Shown here: positions 1-6,140 of the stretch, one piece after another | How the letters are laid out: each line of letters begins with the position of its first letter | How positions within the stretch are numbered: the stretch's first letter is position 1 | Assembly (NCBI GenBank): GCA_004299215.1 | Contig: SCTD01000122.1 | Span: 1 to 6,971, forward strand | Reading direction: 5' to 3' | Origin: Frankiales bacterium | GTDB lineage: Bacteria; Actinomycetota; Actinomycetes; Mycobacteriales; SCTD01 | Length of the DNA: 6,971 nt | Notes under the pieces: generated by a model | What the model saw: only the letters and a program-made list of their open reading frames with translations | Database searches by the model: none | What the model was told of the DNA's origin: nothing | Translations under genes and position numbers: made by a program

Positions 1-1
1 G

Positions 2-970
2 GTGCGCCCGGGGGACAGGTACGCCTGGTACGCGTCGATGGCCCGGTTCGCTCCGTCGAAGCACAACACCCAGCCGTGGAGCTTCTCGGTCTCCGAGGAC
101 GCGCTCGACGTCTGGACCGACCCGGCCCGCAGGCTCCCGGCCACCGACCTGCTCGGCCGGGAGATGGTGCTCGCCTGCGGGGCCGCCGTGCAGATCGCGG
201 TGGTCTCGGCCGCTGCCCTTGGCGTCCGGCTCACCGTGTACCCGTGGCCCGAGGGACCGACCGGACCGGTCGCCCGGCTCATCGAGCGCGACCGCATCCC
301 TCCACCGGCGGATGCGGCGGCCCGGCTGACCGCCGTGCGCGCGCGTCGCACCGACCGCGGTCCGCTCGACGCCGGCGCCCTGCCCGCGTCGCTGCCCTTC
401 GTGCTGCAGGACGTCGCCGCCGGGCACCGCTGCACGTTTCGCCTGGTGACGAGCGAGGGTGACCGCAGCTGCCTGGCCCGTCTCGTCGAGATCGCCGACC
501 GCCAGCTGGCGCGGATGCCCGAGGTGGAGCGGGAGAAGCGCGACTGGCTCCGCCCGCCGGGCGATCCGAGCCTGGACGGCGTGCCGGCCGGGGCGACCCG
601 CGGGACCGCCGAGTCGTACTCCGCTCCCTTCGTGCAGCGGGACTTCTCGCTGCCGCACGTCGAGCCCGCGCACGCGCGGCCCGGCGTCGACGCGCCGCTG
701 GTGGGCGTGCTGTGCACGCCGCTGGACGCGCCGGTGAACTGGCTCCAGGGCGGTCGCGCGCTGACGGACCTGCTGGTCGAGGCGGCCCTCGTCGGCGGCA
801 GCGCGTCCTACCTCAACCAGCCCGTGGAGCTCGCCGCGACCCGTGAGGTGCTGGCGAACGACCTCGACCTGCCCGGTCATCCGCAGGTCGTCCTCCGGAT
901 CGGTCGGGGTGCGCCGGTGGAGGCCCCGCCGCGACGTGCTGTCCCGGACGTGGTGAACCGGGTGCCCTGA
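2..970 (+). CDS. Acg/Rv3131-like FMN-binding nitroreductase-family protein (5' end may lie outside the window)
   Basis: Reads as a member of the Acg family, a nitroreductase-fold group that includes M. tuberculosis Acg (Rv2032) and Rv3131 of the DosR dormancy regulon. Visible landmarks are APSKHNTQPW at residues 17-26, the DPARRLPATDLLGRE block with the CGAA turn around 40-62, RRTDRGPL at 115-122, WLQGGRALTDLLVEAA at 247-262, and a C-terminal GHPQVVLRIGRG at 292-303. This conserved order marks the FMN-binding fold. Members bind FMN, often without demonstrated nitroreductase activity, and may sequester the flavin. The protein is cytosolic, with no signal peptide or membrane segment. The GTG at position 2 gives 322 residues, close to the family length, but no ribosome site can be seen, so the true start may be a few codons upstream. 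It is 34 nt ahead of the thiolase-like gene and could share its transcript. The family is clear; the substrate is unknown. Confidence 0.85.
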   Translation: MRPGDRYAWYASMARFAPSKHNTQPWSFSVSEDALDVWTDPARRLPATDLLGREMVLACGAAVQIAVVSAAALGVRLTVYPWPEGPTGPVARLIERDRIPPPADAAARLTAVRARRTDRGPLDAGALPASLPFVLQDVAAGHRCTFRLVTSEGDRSCLARLVEIADRQLARMPEVEREKRDWLRPPGDPSLDGVPAGATRGTAESYSAPFVQRDFSLPHVEPAHARPGVDAPLVGVLCTPLDAPVNWLQGGRALTDLLVEAALVGGSASYLNQPVELAATREVLANDLDLPGHPQVVLRIGRGAPVEAPPRRAVPDVVNRVP

Positions 971-1004
971 CAGCGCCGCCAGAGGCGGGTGCGACGATCC
1001 GGCG

Positions 1005-2549
1005 GTGAGTGCTCAGGACCGGCTTCCCGTCCTCGTCGGCGCCGGTCAGCTGAGGGCGAACCGGGGCCGTGTCGTCGAGGCTGCCCGTGAGCCGATGGAC
1101 CTGCTCGTCGACGCGCTCGCGGCGGCGGAGGCCGACTCCGGCGTCCGCGGGCTGCTGCGACGCGCGGACTCGGTGCATGCGGTCCGCGTGGCGAGCTGGG
1201 CCTACGACGACCTCGCGCGCCGGGTCGGCGCGGCCGTCGGCGCGGCCCCTGCCCACTGCGAGGACACCGGGCTCGGCGGTCACTGGCCGGTGCGGCTGCT
1301 GGACCGTGCCGCGGAGCGCATCTGGTCGGGGGAGTCCGAGATCGCCCTGCTGGTCGGGGCGGAGGCGCAGGCGAGCCTGGGGGTGCTGCGCAAGGCCGGG
1401 CTCGACCCGGTCGCCGACGGCGGATGGAGCGCGACGCCGGGTGGGCCGCCGGCCTTCGACGTGGACACCCTCGGATCGACGCTCATGCAGAGCGCGGGGC
1501 TGCTCGCGCCGACCCGCGTCTACCCGCTGTTCGAGAACCGGCTGCAGGCCGACGTCGGGCTGACGCCTGCGGAGGCCGCGGCGGAGTCCGCACGCCTCTA
1601 CGCCGCGCAGAGCCTCGTGGCGGCGGGACACCCGGCGGCCTGGCAGCCCAGGGCGCTGGCCCCCGAGGAGGTCTCGCGCGTGGGGCCCGGCAACCGCATG
1701 GTGTGCGAGCCGTACCCGCTGTCGATGAACGCCATGCCGCACGTCGACCAGGCGGCGGCGGTCGTCCTGACCTCTCGCCGGGTCGCTCTCGAGCTGGGGG
1801 TTCCGGAGACCCGGCTGGTGCACGTCTGGGGCGGCGCAGGTGCCGACGACACCTCAGACGTGCTGGCTCGGGGGGACTTCGGTCGGTCGCCGGCGCTCGA
1901 GTGCGCGCTCGCCCGCTGCCTCGACGCGGGTGGTGTCGTGCCGGCCGACCTCGACATCATCGACGTCTACAGCTGCTTCCCGGTGGTGCCCAAGCTCGTG
2001 GCCGGGGTGCTCGGCCTGCCGCGCGACTCGGCCCTGACCGTGACCGGCGGGCACTCGTCCTTCGGCGGACCGCTCAACAGCTACTCCCTGCACGCGGTCG
2101 CCACGGTGGTGCAGCGGCTCCGTGAGCAGCCGGGCCTCGCGCTCGTGCACGCCAACGGCGGCTACCTGACCTCGCAGCACGCCGTGCTGCTGTCGAGGGT
2201 GGCGCACCGTGCCGGCTACGTCGGCCGGTCGGAGCCGACCGCCGTCGAGAGCGCCGCGGTGCGCACGTCGCCCGCCGCCGACGTGGCAGCGGGGTCGGCC
2301 TGGCTGGACGTCACCGTCGAGACGGCGACCGTCGAGCACGACAGGAGCGGCGGGCCCCGCCAGGCGTTCCTGGTCGCTCGCACCGCGGACGGCACCCGTA
2401 CCGCCGTCGCCACGTCCGTCGGTGACGCGGTGTCCGCTGAGCGGCTCTCGCTCGACGCCCTGCCCGCGGGCCGCACCACGCACGTCGGACGCCTGATCCG
2501 CCTCGTCCTGTCGGACGACGGCACCGCCACCCTCGAGGAGACCGCATGA
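1005..2549 (+). CDS. Thiolase-like protein (SCP2/TLP1 type) with extra C-terminal domain
   Basis: A 514-residue protein of the thiolase superfamily, annotated in relatives as acetyl-CoA acetyltransferase. The thiolase fold covers roughly residues 6-405: PVLVGAGQ at 8-15, the helix and strand around SGESEIALLVGAEAQ (108-122), IDVYSCFPVVPK (319-330), GGHSSFGGPLNSYSLHA (348-364) and ANGGYLTSQHA (383-393) with His392. Residues from about 425 form a separate beta-rich domain, matching the additional C-terminal domain described for mycobacterial thiolase-like protein type 1. The segment where catalytic thiolases carry the nucleophilic Cys reads TGLGGHW (88-94) and has no Cys there, so classical thiolysis is doubtful; CoA or acyl-CoA binding is more likely. 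The GTG start has no good ribosome site; it was chosen because it places the conserved PVLVG strand close to the N terminus. The stop overlaps the next start (ATGA), so the two are translationally coupled. Family secure, reaction uncertain. Confidence 0.85.
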   Translation: MSAQDRLPVLVGAGQLRANRGRVVEAAREPMDLLVDALAAAEADSGVRGLLRRADSVHAVRVASWAYDDLARRVGAAVGAAPAHCEDTGLGGHWPVRLLDRAAERIWSGESEIALLVGAEAQASLGVLRKAGLDPVADGGWSATPGGPPAFDVDTLGSTLMQSAGLLAPTRVYPLFENRLQADVGLTPAEAAAESARLYAAQSLVAAGHPAAWQPRALAPEEVSRVGPGNRMVCEPYPLSMNAMPHVDQAAAVVLTSRRVALELGVPETRLVHVWGGAGADDTSDVLARGDFGRSPALECALARCLDAGGVVPADLDIIDVYSCFPVVPKLVAGVLGLPRDSALTVTGGHSSFGGPLNSYSLHAVATVVQRLREQPGLALVHANGGYLTSQHAVLLSRVAHRAGYVGRSEPTAVESAAVRTSPAADVAAGSAWLDVTVETATVEHDRSGGPRQAFLVARTADGTRTAVATSVGDAVSAERLSLDALPAGRTTHVGRLIRLVLSDDGTATLEETA

Positions 2550-3343
2550 CCGACCTTGCCCCCACCAGCCTCAGCGTCGCGCGTGAGGACCACGTCCTGG
2601 TCCTCACGATCGAGCGGCCGCAGGCGCGCAACGCCGCGGACGCCGACCTGGCGACCCGCATGGCCGACGCCCTCGACGAGGCGGACCGGGACCGCGAGGT
2701 GCGCTGCGTGGTCATCACGGGCTCGGGTGACAAGGCGTTCTGCGCGGGGGCCGACCTGAAGGCCGTCGGCCGGGGCGAGTTCCCGCTGCCGGCCGGCCGC
2801 GAGCACTACGGCTTCGCCGGCGTGACCCAGCACCCCACGAGCACGCCGCTGATCGCGGCGGTCAACGGGATGGCGCTCGGCGGCGGTGCCGAGATCGTGC
2901 TGGCGTGTGACCTGGCCGTCGCGGCGGAGAGCGCGACGTTCGGCCTGCCGGAGGTCAAGCGCGGCCTGATCGCCGCTGCCGGCGGTGTCTTCCGGCTGCC
3001 CGAGCAGGTGCCCCCCAAGGTGGCCATGCGGATGATGCTGACCGGTGAGCCGATTGGCGCGGCCGAGGCGCTGCGCTGGGGGCTCGTCAACGAGGTCGTG
3101 CCTGACGGGCATGCGCTGGACGCGGCGCTCCGGCTCGCGGCCGCGGTCGCGGCGAATGCCCCGCTCGCCGTGCAGGCCAGCAAGCGGCTCGCCTGGGGGA
3201 AGGCCGACGGCCAGATCTCCCGCGAGCAGCAGTCCTGGGAGCGCAACCAGGCCGAGATGACGGCGATCGTCGGCAGCTCGGACGTGCAGGAGGGCGTCCT
3301 TGCGTTCATCGAGAAGCGGCCTCCGGTGTGGACGGCCGGCTGA
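2546..3343 (+). CDS. Enoyl-CoA hydratase/isomerase (crotonase family)
   Basis: A 265-residue cytosolic crotonase-fold enzyme of normal family length, expected to act on acyl-CoA thioesters, for example hydrating 2-enoyl-CoA. The first oxyanion-hole segment is CAGADLKA (66-73). The second is NGMALGGGAEIVLACD (107-122), and FGLPEVKRG (132-140) follows. Glu116 and Glu136 fall at the positions of the two catalytic glutamates of enoyl-CoA hydratase, so a hydratase is more likely than a variant crotonase lacking one of them. The C-terminal part, with AAEALRWGLVNEVVP (172-186) and NAPLAVQASKRL, is also typical. The ATG lies inside the stop of the thiolase-like gene (4-nt overlap), with GAGGAG at 2535-2540 as ribosome site. 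The pairing suggests both proteins handle the same acyl-CoA, perhaps in lipid, sterol or aromatic side-chain breakdown. The actual substrate cannot be read from the sequence. Confidence 0.92.
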   Translation: MTDLAPTSLSVAREDHVLVLTIERPQARNAADADLATRMADALDEADRDREVRCVVITGSGDKAFCAGADLKAVGRGEFPLPAGREHYGFAGVTQHPTSTPLIAAVNGMALGGGAEIVLACDLAVAAESATFGLPEVKRGLIAAAGGVFRLPEQVPPKVAMRMMLTGEPIGAAEALRWGLVNEVVPDGHALDAALRLAAAVAANAPLAVQASKRLAWGKADGQISREQQSWERNQAEMTAIVGSSDVQEGVLAFIEKRPPVWTAG

Positions 3344-3407
3344 GGACCTTGGCCCCTGGTCCGCTGGCCGCTGCGGGGGCAGCGTTGCTGCGGAGGGAGT
3401 GATCACG
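3344..3407 (+). other. Short intergenic spacer with small hairpins
   Basis: This 64-nt gap after the crotonase stop contains GGACC (3344-3348) facing GGTCC (3358-3362). It also holds a 6-bp stem CGCTGC/GCAGCG (3369-3374 and 3379-3384) closed by a GGGG loop. There is no T-run, so these are at most weak transcription pause or mRNA-processing structures. The ribosome site of the next gene lies at the right end. Confidence 0.3.
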
Positions 3408-3908
3408 GTGCTGCAGGTCACGTGGGTGCTGCTGGGTGCGCTGATCGTCGGGGCGGGTGTGCGCTCGCGCACGGACCTCAGGGTGCTGCGGGTCGGTCGG
3501 CTCGCGTTGGCCGCTCTCTACCTCGGCGCCGGCGCCCTGGTGAACGCGGTCTTCGTCGTCCGCGGTGACGACTACGCCGACTTCGCCGCCGGCTCCTACC
3601 TGCCGTTCGTACGGGAGACCTGGACGTCGCTGGTCGTCCCGAACCACCACCTGTTCATCGGCGGGCTCCTGGTCGCCTTCGAGGCCGCCGTGGGGGTGCT
3701 GGCCCTGCTCGGGGGACGGCACGCCGTGCTCGCGCTGATCGGCGCCATCGGGTTCCACGTCGCGCTCCTCAGCTTCGGCTGGGGGTTCTTCCTGTGGTCG
3801 CTGCCGATGCTGGTCGGGCTGGTCCTGCTGCTCCAGGCGCAGCTGCGGGAGCTGCACGGCGCGGAGGCCGCGCAGCCCGTACGGGAGCTGGCCTCCAGCC
3901 CACGGTGA
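3408..3908 (+). CDS. Small multi-pass membrane protein, DoxX-like
   Basis: Encodes 166 residues, mostly hydrophobic, with likely membrane segments near residues 3-18, 30-50, 80-102, 105-124 and 127-143. The soluble stretch between the second and third segments (about 51-79) contains RGDDYADFAAGSYLPFVRETW. Size, topology and this loop resemble DoxX/DoxX-like small membrane proteins, a loosely defined group sometimes linked to redox or thiol stress; no catalytic motif is visible. The start is the GTG at 3408. The frame stays open back into the crotonase gene (to 3300), but GGAGGGAG at 3392-3399 lies at a suitable distance from 3408, and the protein upstream of it is arginine- and glycine-rich with no membrane character. 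It is 64 nt behind the crotonase gene on the same strand and is the last gene before the convergent terminator. The assignment is to a broad class only. Confidence 0.7.
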   Translation: MLQVTWVLLGALIVGAGVRSRTDLRVLRVGRLALAALYLGAGALVNAVFVVRGDDYADFAAGSYLPFVRETWTSLVVPNHHLFIGGLLVAFEAAVGVLALLGGRHAVLALIGAIGFHVALLSFGWGFFLWSLPMLVGLVLLLQAQLRELHGAEAAQPVRELASSPR

Positions 3909-3930
3909 CCCGCATCCCACGGTGACCCGC
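3899..3930. repeat. Two tandem copies of a 15-bp unit (period 17)
   Basis: CCCACGGTGACCCGC occurs at 3899-3913 and again, identically, at 3916-3930. The first copy contains the TGA stop of the DoxX-like gene, and the second carries an out-of-use TGA in the same context. It looks like a small local duplication at the 3' end of the gene. Confidence 0.8.
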
Positions 3931-3943
3931 CGCTTCCGACCGT

Positions 3944-3988
3944 GCCCGTCCCCCCGGCGAATCCCGCGCCCGTCCCCCCGGCGAATCC
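3944..3988. repeat. Two tandem copies of a 21-bp unit (period 24)
   Basis: A 21-bp unit beginning GCCCGTCCCCCCGG and ending CGAATCC is present at 3944-3964 and repeated exactly at 3968-3988, separated by 3 nt. It directly precedes the large hairpin between the converging genes. No protein-coding role is apparent. It may be a slipped-strand duplication or a small dispersed-repeat remnant. Confidence 0.85.
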
Positions 3989-4032
3989 GATGATCACGCG
4001 GGACACGCTCGGCGTGTCCCCGGTGATCATCG
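3988..4032. terminator. Large interrupted hairpin between convergent genes, likely bidirectional terminator
   Basis: The outer arms CGATGATCAC (3988-3997) and GTGATCATCG (4023-4032) pair over 10 bp. After a 2x2 mismatch, the inner arms GGGACACGC (4000-4008) and GCGTGTCCC (4012-4020) pair over 9 bp around a 3-nt TCG loop. All 19 pairs are perfect. It sits in the gap between the + strand DoxX-like gene and the - strand USP gene, which is where a two-way terminator is expected. There is no T-tract on either side, as is common for actinobacterial hairpin terminators. A protein-binding palindrome is the alternative. Confidence 0.7.
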
Positions 4033-4082
4033 CAATCGTGCGGCCGGGTCGCGTGGGGCCGGGTCTTGTCCGGCGGCCGGGG

Positions 4083-4991
4083 TCACTCGTCCGGTGACAC
4101 GCTCCTGGTGCGCGGCGGGACGACGACGACCGGGCAGGGCGCGTGCTCGACGCACTGCCGACTGACCGAGCCGAGGAGCAGCCGGGCGAAGCCGCCTCGG
4201 CCGCGCTCGCCGAGCACCAGCAGGTCGTCCGGCCCGACGGTCTCCAGCAGGCCGGCAGCCGCCGGCCGGTGCAGCAGCAGCTGCTCGACGGCGCCGCTCT
4301 CGGCGACCTTCGAGACGGTCTCGTCCAGCAGCGACCGGCCGAGCTCCTCCCACTCCTCCAGCGGAGGCACCCAGGAGTCCCGAGCGGTCGGCGGCGCCGG
4401 CAGGGTCGTGAGCTGCCAGGACAGCACGGCGACGACGGGGCGCCCCACGCGCTCTGCGTGATGGACCGCCCAGCGCAGGGCCCGCAGGCTGGCACCCGAG
4501 CCGTCGACACCGACGACGACGCGGTCCGGCGGCAGCGGCCGCGCTCCCGGCGGCACCACCGCCACGGGTGCGGTGGAGCGGCTCAGGCAGGTCCCGGCCA
4601 CGGAGCCGAGCGCCGGGCCGACGAGCGTGCGCTGCCACGCCGACTGCCCGTGCCGGCCGAGCACCAGCAGGTCGGCCGAGCGGGCGTGCTGCAGCAGCAC
4701 GGACGCGGCGTCACCCTCGGCGGTGCGCGACCACGCCGGCACGGTGGCCGATCCGGCGGGCCGGTCGGCGAGCGCCTTCTCGAGCTCGGCCTCGACACCG
4801 TGACGCGCGCCGACGGCGAGCTCCACGGGCGTGTCCGGGACGACCATGCCGAGGAACGTGCGGTCCCAGTGCCAGGCGTGCAGCGCCTCGACCGCTGCGC
4901 CGCGCGCCGCGGCGACCTCGAGCCCCCAGGCGAGTGCGGCGGCGGACGTGGGGGAGCCGTCCACCCCGACCAGGACGACCTGCTGGGACAT
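4083..4991 (-). CDS. Universal stress protein with two USP domains
   Basis: A 302-residue cytosolic protein made of two tandem USP domains, about residues 1-148 and 156-293. This is the arrangement of mycobacterial dormancy USPs such as Rv2623. Each domain begins with a VGVDGS strand-loop (8-13 and 160-165). Domain 2 has the full nucleotide-binding pattern G-2x-G-9x-G-S (GERGRGGFARLLLGS, 261-275). Domain 1 has GRHG (112-115), nine residues, then Gly125 followed by Pro instead of Ser/Thr, so its ATP site is slightly degenerate. The ATG at 4991 is chosen because AGGAGG lies at 5001-4996, 4 nt ahead, and the first USP strand follows at once. A longer reading from 5030 adds only an Arg-rich tail. 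Such proteins bind ATP and modulate growth or survival under stress. The gene diverges from the ABC chimera and has a DosR-like box about 60 nt upstream. Confidence 0.93.
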   Translation of the reverse strand: MSQQVVLVGVDGSPTSAAALAWGLEVAAARGAAVEALHAWHWDRTFLGMVVPDTPVELAVGARHGVEAELEKALADRPAGSATVPAWSRTAEGDAASVLLQHARSADLLVLGRHGQSAWQRTLVGPALGSVAGTCLSRSTAPVAVVPPGARPLPPDRVVVGVDGSGASLRALRWAVHHAERVGRPVVAVLSWQLTTLPAPPTARDSWVPPLEEWEELGRSLLDETVSKVAESGAVEQLLLHRPAAAGLLETVGPDDLLVLGERGRGGFARLLLGSVSRQCVEHAPCPVVVVPPRTRSVSPDE

Positions 4992-5147
4992 GGCCCCTCC
5001 TCGACGACGGTGCCTGCGGCTCCAGTCCACAGCTGACCGGCCCGCCTGTCGCGGGCCGAAGGTCCCTGACGCCAGGTCGTGCGGTCCTGGACGTCACGTC
5101 TGACGAAGGGGAGCGTGGGCCGGCCGACGACAGAGGAGGATCAGCAC
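4992..5147. promoter_or_regulatory. Divergent promoter region between the USP gene and the ABC chimera
   Basis: This 156-nt gap separates two diverging genes and must carry the promoter of each. It contains the USP ribosome site (CCTCCT at 4996-5001 on the + strand) and AGGAGG at 5134-5139 for the GTG at 5148. It also holds a DosR-like palindrome near its centre and a small inverted repeat CCAGG/CCTGG (5072-5076 and 5086-5090). No clear sigma-70 type -35/-10 pair is evident. Confidence 0.6.
5050..5069. promoter_or_regulatory. Putative DosR-type box upstream of the USP gene
   Basis: The central 14 nt GGGCCGAAGGTCCC (5053-5066) fit the conserved core GGGnCnnnnGnCCC of the mycobacterial DosR box. 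The published consensus is TTSGGGACTWWAGTCCCSAA. The palindrome has one A-to-C mismatch in the left half, and the outer flanks match poorly. The centre is about 68 nt upstream of the USP ATG, a normal distance for DosR activation, and USP genes are classic DosR targets. Whether a DosR homologue exists cannot be seen here. Confidence 0.4.
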
Positions 5148-6104
5148 GTGACGGGCGTCCCCGCGATCCGCACCTCGGGCCTGACCAAGCACTTCGGCAG
5201 CGTCGTCGCGCTCGACGACCTCGACCTCGAGGTCGAGCGGGGTGAGGTGTTCGGCTTCCTCGGGCCGAACGGCGCGGGCAAGTCCACGACGATCCGGCTG
5301 CTCCTGGCGCTGCTGCGCCCGACCGCGGGAAGCGCCGAGGTCATGGGGATCCCGGTCTCCGACGTCGAGCGCGCGCACCGCCACCTGGCGTACGTCCCCG
5401 GCGATGTCGCGCTGTGGCCGCAGATGACGGGGGCGGAGGTGCTCGCGCTGCTGGGCGGCCTGTCGGGCGGCGTGGACACCGCGTTCCGCGATGAGCTGGT
5501 GGAGCGGTTCGACCTCGACCTGGACAAGCGGACCCGCTCCTACAGCAAGGGCAACCGGCAGAAGGTCTCGCTCATCGCCTACGTGTCCTGGCGCATCGGC
5601 GCGCTGCGCACCGAGGAGGCGACCGGCCGCCTCGAGCACCTGCTGGTCCGACCGGTGCGGCGCACGACGTGGCTCGCCGGGTCGTACGCCCTGGCGGTGG
5701 TGGCCGCGGCGGTCGTCGTGCTGGCCGGCTGCGTGGGGATCTGGCTGGGCGCGCGGATCGGCGGCACCGACCTCGGCTGGTGGGACGCGAGCCTGCCCCT
5801 GCTGGCGACGCTGCCGGTGGCCGTGCTGTTCGCCGGCATCGGCGTGCTGGCCTTCGGCGCCGTGCCCCGGCTGACCGTCGCGGTGCCGGTGACGCTGGTC
5901 GTGCTCGCGTACGTCCTCGAGCTGCTCGGCCAGCTGCTCTCACTGCCGGACCCCGTGCTCGACCTGTCGCCGTTCCGCTGGCTGCCGCGCCCGCCCCTCG
6001 AGCCGTGGACCGCCGGGCCGTCGCTGGTGCTCTGCGCGATCGGGGTGGCTGCTGCCGCAGCCGGCGTAGCGCTCTTCTCCCGCCGGGACCTCGCGCCTGA
6101 CTGA
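5148..6104 (+). CDS. Chimeric ABC gene: N-terminal ATPase fragment joined in frame to C-terminal ABC-2 permease fragment
   Basis: Residues 1-144 are an ABC ATPase of the actinobacterial drug/polyketide exporter type: GLTKHFG (11-17), Walker A GPNGAGKST (39-47), the YVPGD segment (82-86) at the Q-loop region, and signature SKGNRQKV (133-140). At LIA (142-144) the ATPase stops; Walker B with the DEPT motif, the D-loop and the H-loop histidine are absent. From YVSWRIGALRTEEATGRLEH (145-164) onward it matches the last third of the partner permease, with hydrophobic segments near 178-203, 216-238, 243-263 and 290-310 and the terminal SRRDLAP. Partner families are about 300 and 500 or more residues, so roughly 1.5 kb appears lost. 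The frame stays open across the join, and the GTG start has AGGAGG at 5134-5139. ATP hydrolysis is not expected. Most likely a deletion-fusion pseudogene or an assembly error; a functional new protein is possible but unsupported. Confidence 0.85.
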   Translation: MTGVPAIRTSGLTKHFGSVVALDDLDLEVERGEVFGFLGPNGAGKSTTIRLLLALLRPTAGSAEVMGIPVSDVERAHRHLAYVPGDVALWPQMTGAEVLALLGGLSGGVDTAFRDELVERFDLDLDKRTRSYSKGNRQKVSLIAYVSWRIGALRTEEATGRLEHLLVRPVRRTTWLAGSYALAVVAAAVVVLAGCVGIWLGARIGGTDLGWWDASLPLLATLPVAVLFAGIGVLAFGAVPRLTVAVPVTLVVLAYVLELLGQLLSLPDPVLDLSPFRWLPRPPLEPWTAGPSLVLCAIGVAAAAAGVALFSRRDLAPD

Positions 6105-6105
6105 C

Positions 6106-6125
6106 GTCGGGACGTACGACCCTTG
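6106..6125. promoter_or_regulatory. Putative DosR-type box upstream of the DUF5335 gene
   Basis: The 14-nt core GGGACGTACGACCC (6109-6122) matches every fixed position of GGGnCnnnnGnCCC and has the full GGGAC left half-site; the right half has A where the consensus has T. The flank to its left (TC) also agrees. The centre is about 64 nt before the DUF5335 ATG, nearly the same spacing as the box before the USP gene. This is a motif match only. Confidence 0.45.
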
Positions 6126-6140
6126 TCGGCGGCCGCGGGC

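Noticed and set aside
813..1823. Long open frame on the - strand opposite the Acg-like and thiolase-like genes
   Set aside because: Its product is Arg/Gly/Pro-rich with no recognisable domain; a typical antisense shadow in high-GC coding DNA.
3300..3407. Longer N terminus for the DoxX-like protein, starting at TTG 3300
   Set aside because: Lies partly inside the crotonase gene, has no membrane or conserved character, and a good ribosome site precedes 3408.
2216..3472. 418-codon open frame on the - strand opposite the crotonase gene
   Set aside because: Low-complexity Arg-rich translation, no family resemblance, fully covered by two well-supported + strand genes.
4000..4020. GGGACACGC/GCGTGTCCC as a third DosR box
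   Set aside because: The half-sites are spaced much too far apart for the box, and it is the inner stem of the terminator hairpin with no gene start beside it.
3596..4510. Open frame on the - strand spanning the DoxX-like gene end, the hairpin gap and part of the USP gene
   Set aside because: Runs through the terminator and repeats and is out of frame with the USP; composition is Ser/Arg-rich without domains.
4992..5030. Longer N terminus for the USP, starting at 5030 on the - strand
   Set aside because: Adds only an Arg-rich stretch that includes the strong ribosome site for the ATG at 4991.
4143..5036. Open frame on the + strand opposite the USP gene
   Set aside because: Shadow of the USP codons; no conserved motif in its translation.
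5148..6104. ABC gene as a genuine single-polypeptide half transporter
   Set aside because: Natural ATPase-permease fusions keep a complete nucleotide-binding domain; here Walker B and the H-loop are missing, so a normal functional fusion is not supported.
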